Below the pieces are notes generated by a model, which saw nothing but the letters and a program-made list of their open reading frames with translations, was not told the DNA's origin and did not search any database. This document shows positions 9,787-18,963 of a stretch of DNA of 64,000 bases, piece after piece. The position numbers and the translations under genes were made by a program. The stretch is taken from positions 36,943-100,942 of the forward strand of contig NZ_JBELOI010000013.1 of the NCBI RefSeq assembly GCF_040276065.1, given 5' to 3'. Source of the DNA: Castellaniella sp040276065 (GTDB taxonomy: Bacteria; Pseudomonadota; Gammaproteobacteria; Burkholderiales; Burkholderiaceae_B). The number at the start of each line of letters is the position of its first letter. Position 1 is the stretch's first letter.

Positions 9787-11304
9787 TCAGCGCGCCTCGG
9801 GTGCGCTCTTCTCGAGGCGATTGTCGATGTAGGCCTGGGCGCGCAATTGATCCAGCCATTCCTCGTACGCGGGCCCGATCCGGCGCTGCATCAGCTCGCG
9901 GCGCGCCTGCATGCGGCGGAACTCGTTTTCCATATTCTTGCTGCGGCGCTCCTCGACCTCGATCAGATGCCAGCCGAAGGGCGACTGCACGGGCTGGCTC
10001 ACCTGCCCATCGCCCAGCGCGTCCATGGCTTCCTCGAAGGCCGGCACGGTGTCGCCGGGCGACACCCATCCCAGGTCGCCGCCCTGCGGCGCCGTGGCGT
10101 CCTCGGAGTATCGCTTGGCCAGCTCCGCAAAAGACTCGCCGCGCTCGATGCGCGCGCGCAGCTTCTCGAGCAGCGCGCGCGCCTTGTCGTCGGTCATGAC
10201 CTTGGTGGTCTTGATCAGGATATGCCGCACATGGGTCTGGGTAACCATCATCGGCCCAGAGGGGGCCTGGCGCTGGGCTGTCTGCTGAGCCGGCGCCGGG
10301 GCGGGCTGCGGGGCGGCCTGGCGGCGCGCCGACGACGGCGCCTGGGCATAGCCGCGGCGCAGCACCTTCAGGATATGGAAGCCGCGCCCGCTTTGCAGAA
10401 TCCCCGAAACCTGGCCTGGCCCGAGATTCCTGACCGCCTGTGCGAACAGATCGGGCCAGTCCGACAACGGGCGTACGCCCATATTGCCGCCATCGAGGGC
10501 CTGCGGACCATCCGAGGACGCCGCGGCCGCGCCGGCGAAATCCGCCCCGCTGCGCAGCTTGCGCAGGATGGCCTCGGCCTCGCGGCGTTTCTCCTCGACG
10601 ACGCCGCTGGGCGCGCGGTCGGGCACCTCGATCAGGATTTGCGCCAGCTCGAGGAGCTCGGGGCCGCGCGCGGCGGGCGGTGCCTCGGGCTGCGGTTCGG
10701 GCGTCTCGACCCTCGACGGCGGCACGACCGCCTGGCCGGCGCCCCCTTCCGTGCTCAGAAAGGCATCGATATCGCTATCGCTGATGGTGATGTGATCGGC
10801 GACGAGGCGCTGGCGCAGCATGTCGTCCAGAATCTGCTGGCGCAACTCGCGCCGGTAGGCATCCCAGGTCAGGCCGCCGCGCTCGATCTCGCGACGCAGC
10901 TGTTCGACCGTCAGTCGGTTGCGCTGGGCGACGGACTGGATGGCATGATCCACCTGCCCGTCGCTGACCCTCAGGCCGACCCGCTCAGCCTCCTGGCGCT
11001 GCAATTCTTCGTTGATCATCTGCTGGAGGACTTGGCGGCGCATGGTGGCCTCGTCGGGCACCGGCACGTTCTGCAGCCGCATCTGCTGGCGGATCTGCGC
11101 GGCCTTGATCTCGAGCTGGCGCAGGGTGATCACCTGCTTGTTGACCACCGCGGCGATGCCGTCGACGAACTGCTCGCTCGGGGCTTGGGTCGGTTGGGGC
11201 TTGGCGGCCCGGGTCGCCGCCAGGGCCGTGCTGCCGGCGGCGAGGCCCGCGAGCGTCCCGAGAATCAGGGCAACGCGGGCCAGATGGTGCGGACGAGACA
11301 TCAT
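9787..11304 (-). CDS. surA: Periplasmic peptidyl-prolyl isomerase/chaperone SurA
   Basis: Chaperone for outer-membrane beta-barrel proteins, including LptD encoded immediately upstream. The 505-residue product has a signal peptide (ARVALILGTLAGLAAGSTALA), an N-terminal chaperone domain containing VDGIAAVVNKQVITLRQLE, and two parvulin repeats (roughly 215-320 and 350-450; the second has HVRHILIKT and YSEDATAPQGGDLGWVSPGD). A proline/glutamine-rich linker separates the repeats and is longer than in E. coli (total 428 residues there). The start overlaps the lptD stop by 4 nt. The pdxA gene found between surA and ksgA in many relatives is absent here. Confidence 0.97.
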   Translation of the reverse strand: MMSRPHHLARVALILGTLAGLAAGSTALAATRAAKPQPTQAPSEQFVDGIAAVVNKQVITLRQLEIKAAQIRQQMRLQNVPVPDEATMRRQVLQQMINEELQRQEAERVGLRVSDGQVDHAIQSVAQRNRLTVEQLRREIERGGLTWDAYRRELRQQILDDMLRQRLVADHITISDSDIDAFLSTEGGAGQAVVPPSRVETPEPQPEAPPAARGPELLELAQILIEVPDRAPSGVVEEKRREAEAILRKLRSGADFAGAAAASSDGPQALDGGNMGVRPLSDWPDLFAQAVRNLGPGQVSGILQSGRGFHILKVLRRGYAQAPSSARRQAAPQPAPAPAQQTAQRQAPSGPMMVTQTHVRHILIKTTKVMTDDKARALLEKLRARIERGESFAELAKRYSEDATAPQGGDLGWVSPGDTVPAFEEAMDALGDGQVSQPVQSPFGWHLIEVEERRSKNMENEFRRMQARRELMQRRIGPAYEEWLDQLRAQAYIDNRLEKSAPEAR

Positions 11305-13664
11305 TCATACCTCTCGAAGGCGGTTTTTTCAGGTATGGGCGCGGCCACCGACTCATAGCCCACGACCCGCTCGGACAGCAGCCGCATGGGATCGGTGCCC
11401 AACGACCCCAGTCCGGAGAGCTCCAGTTGCAGGAACACGGCCGTGTTGGCCTTTTCGGCCGATACCGCATAGCGCTGCATGACCACGCGGGCCGTCCAGC
11501 AGCAGTCGCCGCGATATTCCAGGCCCAGGATCGACTGGGTGCTGCGCTTTTCCTGCAGGGAATAATCATAACGGCCCACCCCGTACCAGCGGCGGGCGAT
11601 CGGCCATTGGCCGCTCAGGCTGATCTGTTCGCGTGACTCGATCGTGGTGTCGTCGCTATAAACCCGGTAGGGGTCGGAATAGGCATTGGGGTCGCGCTCG
11701 TAGCGGTAGGCCAGCGACACGGTCGCCAGGCGCTTGGGGTTCCAGCGCACACCCGTGCTCAGGCGCTCGCGCTGACGGGTCTCGGCCTTGAACTGGCCAT
11801 CGAAATACACCGAGAATTTGTCGGTGAGCGCCGCGTTCGCCCCCAGCAAATAGTCGGATTTTTTGTCCGACCGGGGAGCCTGGCCCGGCAGCGTGACGCG
11901 CAAGTCGGTGAAGTAATAGCGCTGGGCGGCCGAGAGGGACAGGCGCTCGAATCCGGTGTTCGCGTCCAGCCATCGCGTCGTCACCCCCAGCGTGAGCTGA
12001 TTGGCGTTGGCGATGCGGTCCCAGCCACCGCTGAAGATATTCTCGTCAAAGGCCTGGATATAGTTGAAGGTGGCGACCCCGGTGTCGAAGACCGGCAGTT
12101 GCGACTGGTCGCGATAGGGAACGTACAGATAATAGGCGCGCGGCTCGATGGTCTGAACGGCATCGTTGCCGAACAGCGTCGTCGGCCGCTCGAACGTGAG
12201 CCCGCCGTCCACCGAGGCGATTGGCAGCACCCGCGACTGGCTGTGCGGCCATCCCGCATAGGCCGGCAAGTCGGCCGAAAACCATTCGGTCTCGTACTGG
12301 CTCATGTGCAGGCCGATCTTGGGGGTCAGGTAGGCGCCCGGCAGGAGGAAGGGCCGGGAAATCGTGGTGTAGGAGGTGGCGCGGGTCCCGTTGGGCACGA
12401 GGCGTTGGCCGGACTGCTCGGGAAAGGCATCGCCGTGATAGATGGGCGACACGAAACGCGTCGCATAGTTTTCGGACACGATGTCCAGGCCATTCCAGTT
12501 GTAGCGCTGCGCCCGCAGATACAGCTCGGGCAGCTTATCGTAGGGCGGCGTGATGAACGCGCCGGTGCTGTCCTGCAGGGTCTGATAGCGGTAGAACTGC
12601 AGCGAGCCGCTGAGGTAGCGATTGCCCGTCCACGAAAGCAGGGCCTGACTGGGCATGTAGGTCACGGCCGCGTCGTTCAGGCCAAAGGTCGAGAAGTCGC
12701 GGAAATAATCATCATCGGACACCTTGCGCGCATCCAGATAGGCCGTCAGCCCATAGCGGAGCTGTTGCGTGTGCTGCCAGGAATACATCCAGCGCTTTTC
12801 GCTAGTCTGCTGGTCGCGCATGAGGTAGGTGCCAAACGCCTGCCCGTTGTAGGATTCGCCCAGATAGCGCGTCTCGAGGCCCAGCTGCAGGCCACGCTTG
12901 CTCATGTAGCGCGGAAACAGCGTGGCGTCGTAATTAGGCGCAAGGTTCAGGTAATACGGCGTGGTGAGCTCGAAGCCGCTGTTCGATGAAGTGCCGTACG
13001 TGGGCACCAGGAATCCGGACTTGCGCTCGTCGCTGAGGGGAAAGGTCAAGTACGGGGAATACAGGATGGGCACATCCTTGAAGTACAGGACGCCGTTGCG
13101 CGCCACGCCCTCGTTGCGATCCAGGTACAGGTCGACGCGGCTGGACTCGATGGTCCAGGCCGGATTGGGACACGGGCAGCCGCTGTAGCTCACGTCATAC
13201 AGGCGCATCATGTCACGCCCGAGGATGTCGGCGGCGCTGGCCGTCCCGGCGCCGGCGCGGGCGCCCAGGCGAAACGCGGGCTGCTCGATGCGGCCCTTGG
13301 ACGAGTCGACGTTGTAGCGCAATCGCGGCCCGGTGACGATGCTGCCGTCGCGCATCAGGAGCCCGTTGCCGTGCACGTCCAGATCGCCGGTGGCGCGGTC
13401 GTACTCGATCCGGTCCCCTTTGACGACGCCATCGACGCGGCGGACCTGCGCCGCGCCCTCGAGGATGATGCGATCATCGGCGCCCCGGCGCACCTCGTCG
13501 CCGATCAGAAAGGCCGGCTGGTCATTGCCACCCGCCACCCGGTGCGCGCCCAAGCTGCCCACCATCCGCATCCCGGAGGACTCGGCCGCGGGCGCTTGCG
13601 CCCATGCCTGCGCAAATGCCGCCAGGCATGCCCCCGAAACAATGATGCGCCAGATCCGATGCAC
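11301..13664 (-). CDS. lptD: LPS-assembly outer-membrane protein LptD
   Basis: Outer-membrane translocon that inserts LPS into the outer leaflet together with LptE. A signal peptide (HRIWRIIVSGACLAAFAQAWA) is followed by the OstA-like jellyroll and the long beta-barrel with YFKDVPILYSPYLTFPLSDERKSG spread over family-typical positions. Cys163/Cys165 (SGCPCPNP) and a C-terminal CC pair match the disulfide-forming cysteines of LptD. The best start is GTG at 13664 (787 residues); the open frame continues upstream but loses the signal peptide. Alternative: a TTG seven codons earlier. A perfect TATAAT sits about 75 nt upstream. Confidence 0.95.
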   Translation of the reverse strand: MHRIWRIIVSGACLAAFAQAWAQAPAAESSGMRMVGSLGAHRVAGGNDQPAFLIGDEVRRGADDRIILEGAAQVRRVDGVVKGDRIEYDRATGDLDVHGNGLLMRDGSIVTGPRLRYNVDSSKGRIEQPAFRLGARAGAGTASAADILGRDMMRLYDVSYSGCPCPNPAWTIESSRVDLYLDRNEGVARNGVLYFKDVPILYSPYLTFPLSDERKSGFLVPTYGTSSNSGFELTTPYYLNLAPNYDATLFPRYMSKRGLQLGLETRYLGESYNGQAFGTYLMRDQQTSEKRWMYSWQHTQQLRYGLTAYLDARKVSDDDYFRDFSTFGLNDAAVTYMPSQALLSWTGNRYLSGSLQFYRYQTLQDSTGAFITPPYDKLPELYLRAQRYNWNGLDIVSENYATRFVSPIYHGDAFPEQSGQRLVPNGTRATSYTTISRPFLLPGAYLTPKIGLHMSQYETEWFSADLPAYAGWPHSQSRVLPIASVDGGLTFERPTTLFGNDAVQTIEPRAYYLYVPYRDQSQLPVFDTGVATFNYIQAFDENIFSGGWDRIANANQLTLGVTTRWLDANTGFERLSLSAAQRYYFTDLRVTLPGQAPRSDKKSDYLLGANAALTDKFSVYFDGQFKAETRQRERLSTGVRWNPKRLATVSLAYRYERDPNAYSDPYRVYSDDTTIESREQISLSGQWPIARRWYGVGRYDYSLQEKRSTQSILGLEYRGDCCWTARVVMQRYAVSAEKANTAVFLQLELSGLGSLGTDPMRLLSERVVGYESVAAPIPEKTAFERYE

Positions 13665-13737
13665 GAAGACCCAGTCCCCCAAGGATGATGTTTGTACCGC
13701 GACTGATCCGCGCGCCCACAACGACCAGCGACCCAGT

Positions 13738-13743
13738 ATTATA
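13738..13743 (-). promoter_or_regulatory. Probable -10 element of the lptD-surA-rsmA promoter
   Basis: On the minus strand these six bases read TATAAT, a perfect sigma70 -10 hexamer, leaving a leader of about 67 nt before the GTG start of lptD. No TTGACA-like -35 is visible at 16-18 nt spacing and no sigmaE-type GGAACTT/TCTGA pair was seen, so another activator or an imperfect -35 is assumed. Confidence 0.45.
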
Positions 13744-13795
13744 GAGAAGCCGCCGCAGCCGTGCGTGCGACCTCCGACCACCCTGCCGCATCCCG

Positions 13796-14839
13796 ATGAA
13801 GACTCCGCCCGCCCCCGATCCCCGTCTCGACAGCCTGAAGCAATGGCTGCGCACTCTGCCCGCCGCACTGGGCGTCGAACCCGACAGCCTGACACCCGTT
13901 TCGGGCGACGCGAGCTTTCGGCGGTACTTCAGGGTCGCAACGTCGGGCGGCACCCGCATCGTCATGGACGCGCCGCCGCCGCACGAGGACTGCGGCCCCT
14001 TTGTGCGCATCGCCCAGCGGCTGGCCGGGGCCGGGTTGACCGTACCGGCCATTTTCGCACACGAGACGGCCCGGGGATTCCTGCTGCTGTCGGACCTCGG
14101 ACGGCAAACCTATTACGAGGCCATCCAGGCGGGCCTGGATCCACAGGCCCTGCAGCGGCGCTACCGCGCCGTGCTGCGCGACCTGCCACGGATACAGCAG
14201 GTGTCCTGCGAGGGGTTGCCGCTCTATGATGAAACACGCCTGCTCGACGAACTTGCCCTGTTCCCGCAATGGTATCTCGAGACCCACCTGGGCCTGGGGC
14301 CCGATGCGGATCGGCAGGCCGTGCTGCAAAGCACCTTCGAGCGTCTCGCGCGAGACGCGGCCCGCCAGCCCCGGGTGTTCGTCCACCGCGACTTTCATTC
14401 CCCCAACCTGATGATCAACGAGGCCGGGCCCGACGCGGCGCCCGGCATCATCGATTTCCAGGATGCCGTGCATGGGCCGCTCAGCTACGACATCGCCTCG
14501 TTGGTCATGGACGCCCGCACGACCTGGGACGAGCCCCAGCAACTGGACTGGGGCATCCGCTACTGGGAGGCCGCGCGCGCCGCCGGCCTGCCCGTGCCCG
14601 CCGACTTCGCCGAGTTCCACCAACAGTATGAATGGATGGGCCTGCAGCGCAACCTGCGCATCCTGGGCGTATTCGCGCGCCTGTCGCACCGCGATGGCAA
14701 GCATCACTACCTCGGCCACATCCCACGGGTGCGCGCCTACGTGCGCCAGGTCGCCGGCCGTTACGACGCCTTCCACCCCTTGCTGCGCGTGCTCGACCAG
14801 GCCGAGCAGATCCAGACCACCGACGGCTATTCATTCTGA
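13796..14839 (+). CDS. amgK: N-acetylmuramate/N-acetylglucosamine kinase (AmgK-like)
   Basis: Aminoglycoside-phosphotransferase-fold kinase of 347 residues. It shows FVHRDFHSPNLMI, the Brenner-type catalytic loop, and IIDFQDAVHG, the metal-binding motif. In Pseudomonas and relatives AmgK phosphorylates MurNAc at C1 in the anhydroMurNAc recycling route that bypasses MurB-dependent synthesis. The assignment rests on the fold plus the coupled MurU-like gene immediately downstream and the lptD neighbour, the same arrangement as in pseudomonads. It overlaps the next gene by one base (TGATG). Confidence 0.88.
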   Translation: MKTPPAPDPRLDSLKQWLRTLPAALGVEPDSLTPVSGDASFRRYFRVATSGGTRIVMDAPPPHEDCGPFVRIAQRLAGAGLTVPAIFAHETARGFLLLSDLGRQTYYEAIQAGLDPQALQRRYRAVLRDLPRIQQVSCEGLPLYDETRLLDELALFPQWYLETHLGLGPDADRQAVLQSTFERLARDAARQPRVFVHRDFHSPNLMINEAGPDAAPGIIDFQDAVHGPLSYDIASLVMDARTTWDEPQQLDWGIRYWEAARAAGLPVPADFAEFHQQYEWMGLQRNLRILGVFARLSHRDGKHHYLGHIPRVRAYVRQVAGRYDAFHPLLRVLDQAEQIQTTDGYSF

Positions 14840-15564
14840 TGCGCGCCATGATTCTGGCGGCCGGGCGCGGCGAACGGATGCGGCCGCTGACCGACACCTG
14901 CCCCAAACCCCTACTGCCCGCGGGCGGCCAGCCTCTCATCGTCTGGCACATCCGTCGCCTGGTCGCGGCCGGCATCCCCGACATCATCATCAACCACGCC
15001 TGGCTCGGCGCGCGGATCGAGGCTGAACTGGGCGACGGGCGGGGCTATGGCGCCCGCATCGACTACTCGCCCGAGTCCACCGCGCTCGAAACCGCGGCCG
15101 GAATCGCCCGCGCGCTGCCGTTTTTCGGGGACGAACCCTTTCTCGCCATCAACGGCGACATCTGGTGCGATTGGGATGTCGGCCAGGCGCCGCGATTCGC
15201 CGCAACCCTGGGCGACGGGACGCTGGCCCGGCTGGTACTGGTGGACAACCCGGCGCACCACCCCGCGGGCGACTTCTTTCTCGGGCCCGACGGGCGCATC
15301 GCTTCCGAAGGCCGGGATGCCCTGACTTTTTCGGGTATCGGCCTCTATCACCCCGCCCTGTTTGCCGGTGTACCGACCGACCACCCGGCGCCGCTCGCCC
15401 CGGTGCTGCGCGCGGCCATCGCACGAGGCCGGGTCGCGGGCGAACACCATCGCGGGCACTGGGTGGACGTCGGCACGCCCGAGCGCCTGCGCGCACTGGA
15501 TCAGTGGCTGCGCACCCGCGCCAGCGGCCAAGGGCCGGGCGACGGTCCGCCCGCACGCTGCTAA
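14839..15564 (+). CDS. murU: N-acetylmuramate-alpha-1-phosphate uridylyltransferase (MurU-like)
   Basis: Nucleotidyltransferase of 241 residues starting MRAMILAAGRGERM with LTDTCPKPLLPAGGQPLI, the NTP-transferase signature loop; FLAINGDIWCDWD holds the metal-binding Asp and HHRGHWVDVGTPERL the C-terminal motif. With AmgK it would convert MurNAc to UDP-MurNAc, returning cell-wall fragments to precursor synthesis. The start overlaps the amgK stop by one base. A mannose-1-phosphate guanylyltransferase-like role cannot be excluded by sequence alone. Confidence 0.9.
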   Translation: MRAMILAAGRGERMRPLTDTCPKPLLPAGGQPLIVWHIRRLVAAGIPDIIINHAWLGARIEAELGDGRGYGARIDYSPESTALETAAGIARALPFFGDEPFLAINGDIWCDWDVGQAPRFAATLGDGTLARLVLVDNPAHHPAGDFFLGPDGRIASEGRDALTFSGIGLYHPALFAGVPTDHPAPLAPVLRAAIARGRVAGEHHRGHWVDVGTPERLRALDQWLRTRASGQGPGDGPPARC

Positions 15565-15727
15565 ACTTCCGATTTTGGCGCTTTGCGCGCCGGATCCGAT
15601 TCTTTTCCGTGTCTGGCAAATCGAAACGGTGTATGTGAACGGCGCCAGCCGGCCCGCACAACCGTCTAAGCTTCAGGATTTCGCAGGCCCGCGGGCCTCG
15701 GGCACACCGCAGTACAGGAACGCACCC
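15565..15727. other. Intergenic region with a 14-bp perfect palindrome
   Basis: Between murU and the coiled-coil protein gene. Positions 15685-15698 form a perfect 14-bp GC-rich palindrome 30 nt before the ATG at 15728; it could be an operator or simply a stable leader hairpin. No clear promoter hexamers were recognised. Confidence 0.3.
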
Positions 15728-16450
15728 ATGTCTTTCGGCTCTTCGAAACGCCCCGCCTTCAAACCCACTCCCTATGGCTATACGCGCCAGCGCCGGGGTA
15801 TTCCGCGCTGGCTGGTGCTGCTGATCAGCGGCATTGTCCTCGGTGCCGGCGGCGTCGTGTTCCTGCAGCGCAGCTACGGCCCGCCACGGCTCACGGCCGA
15901 GCAGTCCGAGCAATTACGCATGGACCTCAATTCCGCCAATCTCGAAAAGCAGCAGTTGCAAACGCAGGCCAAACAGCTCAGGACCGATCTCGAGCAGGCC
16001 CGCCAGTCGCTGGCCGACCAGACCGGCAAGCTCGAGCAATTACGCGCCGACCACGCCAGCATGGAAGCCGGCGTGGCCGAGCTGATCGCGGCGATCCCCC
16101 CTGATCCGCGCGGCACCTCACCCGGCATCCGCGCGGCCGACATGGTCACGCGCAACGATCGGCTGGCATACAACACCCTGCTGATCCAGGAACTGCCCGA
16201 GGGCGCAACCGAGGCGCCAGCCTTCGACGGCGCAATAAAGCTCATCGCCGCTGGCCACTACAGCAACGGACAGACGGTCTACGTGGACATCGCCACTCTG
16301 CCGCTGCACATGGGGCGCTATACCCAGATCAAGGGCGAGTCCGAGTTGCCCAAGGGCTTTCGCGCCCGCCAGGTGACCGTCCAGATCACCGCGGCCGGTT
16401 CCGACAAGATCACCGCGACGCGCACCATCCGCGTCACGCAGGGCAAATAG
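15728..16450 (+). CDS. Membrane-anchored coiled-coil protein of unknown function
   Basis: Not recognised as a named family. The 240-residue product has a basic N-terminus (residues 1-28, RQRRGIPR), one transmembrane helix around 29-48 (WLVLLISGIVLGAGGVVFL), a coiled coil rich in Leu/Gln/Glu from about 58 to 120, and a C-terminal domain of about 110 residues predicted to be beta-rich (IKLIAAGHYSNGQTVYVDIATLPL). Topology would place the coiled coil and C-terminal domain in the periplasm. A role at the envelope is inferred from topology and from the amgK-murU neighbours only. Confidence 0.7.
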   Translation: MSFGSSKRPAFKPTPYGYTRQRRGIPRWLVLLISGIVLGAGGVVFLQRSYGPPRLTAEQSEQLRMDLNSANLEKQQLQTQAKQLRTDLEQARQSLADQTGKLEQLRADHASMEAGVAELIAAIPPDPRGTSPGIRAADMVTRNDRLAYNTLLIQELPEGATEAPAFDGAIKLIAAGHYSNGQTVYVDIATLPLHMGRYTQIKGESELPKGFRARQVTVQITAAGSDKITATRTIRVTQGK

Positions 16451-16462
16451 CGGGACGCCGGC

Positions 16463-17191
16463 TCAAGCCACGTGCTGCAGAAAATCCTTTAGGCGCTGAC
16501 TGGGCGGATTGCTGAGCAGGGCCTGAGGATCGCCATCCTCCGCGATCCGGCCCTGGTCCATGAAGATCAGGCGGCTGCCGACCTTGCGCGCGAACTCCAT
16601 CTCGTGGGTGACCACGATCATGCTCATGCCTTCCTCGGCCACGTCCTGCATCACCCGCAGCACCTCATGGCGCAATTCGGGGTCCAGGGCCGAGGTGGGC
16701 TCGTCGAACAACATCAGCCGCGGCTTGATCGCCAACGCGCGCGCAATGGCGACGCGCTGCTGCTGGCCGCCGGACAATTGCCCGGGATAATGTCCGGCCC
16801 GTTCGGCCAGGCCGACTTTCGCAAGCAGGGCGTGGGCCTGCTCGCCCGCCTGGACGCGCGGCGTGCCGCGCGCATGGATGGGGCCGAACATCACATTCTC
16901 GAGCGCCGTGAGCTGGGGAAACAGATTGAATTGCTGAAACACCATCCCTGCCTCGCGGCGCAGTTCGCGCACCTGCGCCGGGCTGCCGAGCACGCTGTGT
17001 CCGTTGACGACGATGTCGCCGCCCTGGATGGTCTCGAGCACGTTGATGCAGCGCAGGAAGGTGGACTTGCCGGATCCCGAGGGCCCCACCACCACCACGA
17101 CCTCGCCCGGCTCGATCGCCAGGTCGATTCCGTCGAGGACCACATTGTCGCCAAAGCGTTTGGTGACGTTCTTGAATTCGACGATGCTCAT
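16463..17191 (-). CDS. glnQ: Glutamine-type amino-acid ABC transporter ATP-binding protein
   Basis: ATPase of a polar amino-acid importer, 242 residues. Walker A is GPSGSGKST (36-44), the Q-loop FQQFNLFPQLTALENV, signature LSGGQQQRVAIARAL, Walker B LMLFDEPTSALDPE and the switch His in VVTHEM. The ATG at 17191 overlaps the permease stop (ATGA). It closely follows the GlnQ/HisP pattern, and the partner binding protein looks GlnH-like. Ends 12 nt from the convergent coiled-coil gene. Confidence 0.95.
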   Translation of the reverse strand: MSIVEFKNVTKRFGDNVVLDGIDLAIEPGEVVVVVGPSGSGKSTFLRCINVLETIQGGDIVVNGHSVLGSPAQVRELRREAGMVFQQFNLFPQLTALENVMFGPIHARGTPRVQAGEQAHALLAKVGLAERAGHYPGQLSGGQQQRVAIARALAIKPRLMLFDEPTSALDPELRHEVLRVMQDVAEEGMSMIVVTHEMEFARKVGSRLIFMDQGRIAEDGDPQALLSNPPSQRLKDFLQHVA

Positions 17192-18036
17192 ACGATCCTC
17201 GTCCTGTGCTCGATAAACTTGAGGGCCAGCGCGATGCAGCCTGTCAAGATCAGGTAGATCACGGCCACCGCACCCCAGATTTCGACCGCGCGGAAGTTGC
17301 TGGCGATGATTTCCTGCCCCCGGCGGGTGAGCTCGGCCACGCCAATGACGATGAACAGCGACGAATCCTTCAGGCTGATGATGCACTGATTACCCATGGT
17401 GGGAATCATGCGGCGCAGCGCCACCGGGCCGACGACGTGCAGCAAGATTTTGTAAAACGGCAGCCCCATGGCCTGGCCCGCCTCGTGCAGCCCCTTGGGC
17501 ACGGACTGCAGCCCGCCGCGGACAATCTCGGCGATATAGGCGCCCGAATTGATCATCAGCGTAAAGACCGCCGCCGAGAATCCGTCGATGCGCAGGCCCA
17601 CGATCAGCGGCAGCGCGAAATAGATGAACATCACCTGCACCACGATGGGTGTCCCCCGGATCACCAGGATGTACACCTGGGCGACAAAGGACAGCCCCAG
17701 CGGGATCCAGGCATGGAAGCGCCAGACCAGCAGGATCACGATGGCCAGTTGGACGGCCCACCAGGCCCAATCGGGCACCTCGCCCAACACCCCGGCACCC
17801 AGCCAGAACGCCAGCCGCAGCGCCCCGTAGACCACCACCACGCCCATCACCGACAGCAGCGCCGAGCGCCAGGTGACCGGGACCCGGACGTAGGTGGTGA
17901 CCACGCCCGCCAGGGCGCCGATGAGGACGCCGCCGATGAGGCCGAGCAGTGTGATCTGGATCGTCATGAGAGTGCCATCGAGCAGATCGGGCATTGCGGC
18001 CCAGATGGCGGACCATTCAAAAGTCACGTTCGTCAC
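17188..18036 (-). CDS. glnP: Glutamine-type amino-acid ABC transporter permease
   Basis: Inner-membrane permease of 282 residues with a HisM/GlnP-type core: RGTPIVVQVMFIYFALP and the EAA loop with AGQAMGLPFYKILLHVVGPVALRRMIP. It is longer than the 219-residue E. coli GlnP because a pair of extra hydrophobic segments (about residues 60-105) is inserted after the first helix. Translation most likely begins at GTG 18036; an in-frame GTG a few codons later is the alternative. A strong hairpin separates it from the upstream binding-protein gene. Confidence 0.92.
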   Translation of the reverse strand: MTNVTFEWSAIWAAMPDLLDGTLMTIQITLLGLIGGVLIGALAGVVTTYVRVPVTWRSALLSVMGVVVVYGALRLAFWLGAGVLGEVPDWAWWAVQLAIVILLVWRFHAWIPLGLSFVAQVYILVIRGTPIVVQVMFIYFALPLIVGLRIDGFSAAVFTLMINSGAYIAEIVRGGLQSVPKGLHEAGQAMGLPFYKILLHVVGPVALRRMIPTMGNQCIISLKDSSLFIVIGVAELTRRGQEIIASNFRAVEIWGAVAVIYLILTGCIALALKFIEHRTRIV

Positions 18037-18066
18037 CCCGAGTGAGGAATTGGCCCAGCGGCAAAG

Positions 18067-18106
18067 GTGAACGGCGATCGAGTGGTGCCACCCGATCGCC
18101 GTTCAC
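18067..18106. repeat. 40-nt near-perfect hairpin between glnH and glnP
   Basis: Arms 18067-18080 and 18093-18106 are perfectly complementary over 14 bp, and after one A/C mismatch pairing continues through GTGG/CCAC to a tiny loop. No U-tract follows on either strand, so it is unlikely to be a full Rho-independent terminator. Its position between the binding-protein and permease genes fits an mRNA-stabilising or attenuating structure that keeps GlnH in excess over the membrane components. Confidence 0.6.
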
Positions 18107-18147
18107 ATGAGGCTCGCGCCTGTCAACGCGAAATGAAAAGCCGCGCC

Positions 18148-18903
18148 CTACTTGACCGCGTCGGCCTTGTTGCCGAACCAGGTCTCGTAGAGTTTGTCGT
18201 AGCTGCCGTTGGCGTGCAGCGCCGCCAGCGCCTTGTTCACGACCGGAACGAGCTCGCTGCCCTTGGGGAAGGCGATACCGTAGAAGTCACCGCTCTTGAG
18301 GGAACCCACGACCTTGACCTTGCCCTTGCCGGCGGTCTGGGCGTAGTACTGCACATTGGGCGTGTCATGCACCACGGCGTCGACCCGGCCCGTGGCCAGC
18401 TCGAGAAAGGCATTGTCGATGTTGGGAAAGAGCTTCAGCTTGGCCGAGGGCACATTGGCCTTGAGGTAGTCCACGGTCGCGGTACCGATCTTGACGGCGA
18501 CGGTCTTGTCCTGAAGGTCCTTGGCGGTCTTGATCGGACTGTCGTTCGCGACCAGGATGGCCAGGCCGCTCTCGTAGTAGGGATCCGAGAAATCGATGAC
18601 CTTGGCGCGGTCTTCGCGGATGGTGATGCCAGCCAGCGCCACGTCGAGATTATGGGTCTGCAGCCCGGGAATGATGCCGTTGAAGTCCATCGGTTGCAGG
18701 CGGTACTTCAGGCCGGCTTCTTTGGCGATGGCCTCCCAGAGCTGGATGTCGAATCCGGTGTATTTGCCGTCCTGCTTGAACTCGAAGGGAACGAAGGCGG
18801 TGTCGGTCGCCACGACCAGTTCCTTGTCCGCCGCCTGGGTGGAGGGCAGCGCCAGGGCCAGGGTCAGGCCAAGCAGCATTGCTTTGAGGGTCTTGGGCAG
18901 CAT
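18148..18903 (-). CDS. glnH: Glutamine-binding periplasmic protein
   Basis: Substrate-binding protein of 251 residues: signal peptide 1-24 ending STQA, then LVVATDTAFVPFEFKQ, PMDFNGIIPGLQT, DVALAGITI, RVDAVVHDTPN and FYGIAFPKGSE, all close to the E. coli GlnH pattern. It should deliver glutamine (or a similar amide amino acid) to GlnPQ. CAAGGAGA precedes the ATG. First gene of a glnH-glnP-glnQ operon on the minus strand, directly downstream of the methionine importer operon's terminator. Confidence 0.93.
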   Translation of the reverse strand: MLPKTLKAMLLGLTLALALPSTQAADKELVVATDTAFVPFEFKQDGKYTGFDIQLWEAIAKEAGLKYRLQPMDFNGIIPGLQTHNLDVALAGITIREDRAKVIDFSDPYYESGLAILVANDSPIKTAKDLQDKTVAVKIGTATVDYLKANVPSAKLKLFPNIDNAFLELATGRVDAVVHDTPNVQYYAQTAGKGKVKVVGSLKSGDFYGIAFPKGSELVPVVNKALAALHANGSYDKLYETWFGNKADAVK

Positions 18904-18963
18904 GGGGTCTCCTTGTGGGATAAATTCTGCTAGCTGGGTTCTTCAGGTGTCATGTTAACTGAA

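Noticed and set aside
12099..12989. Plus-strand open frame opposite lptD
   Set aside because: Antisense shadow; lptD has full family motifs across the region.
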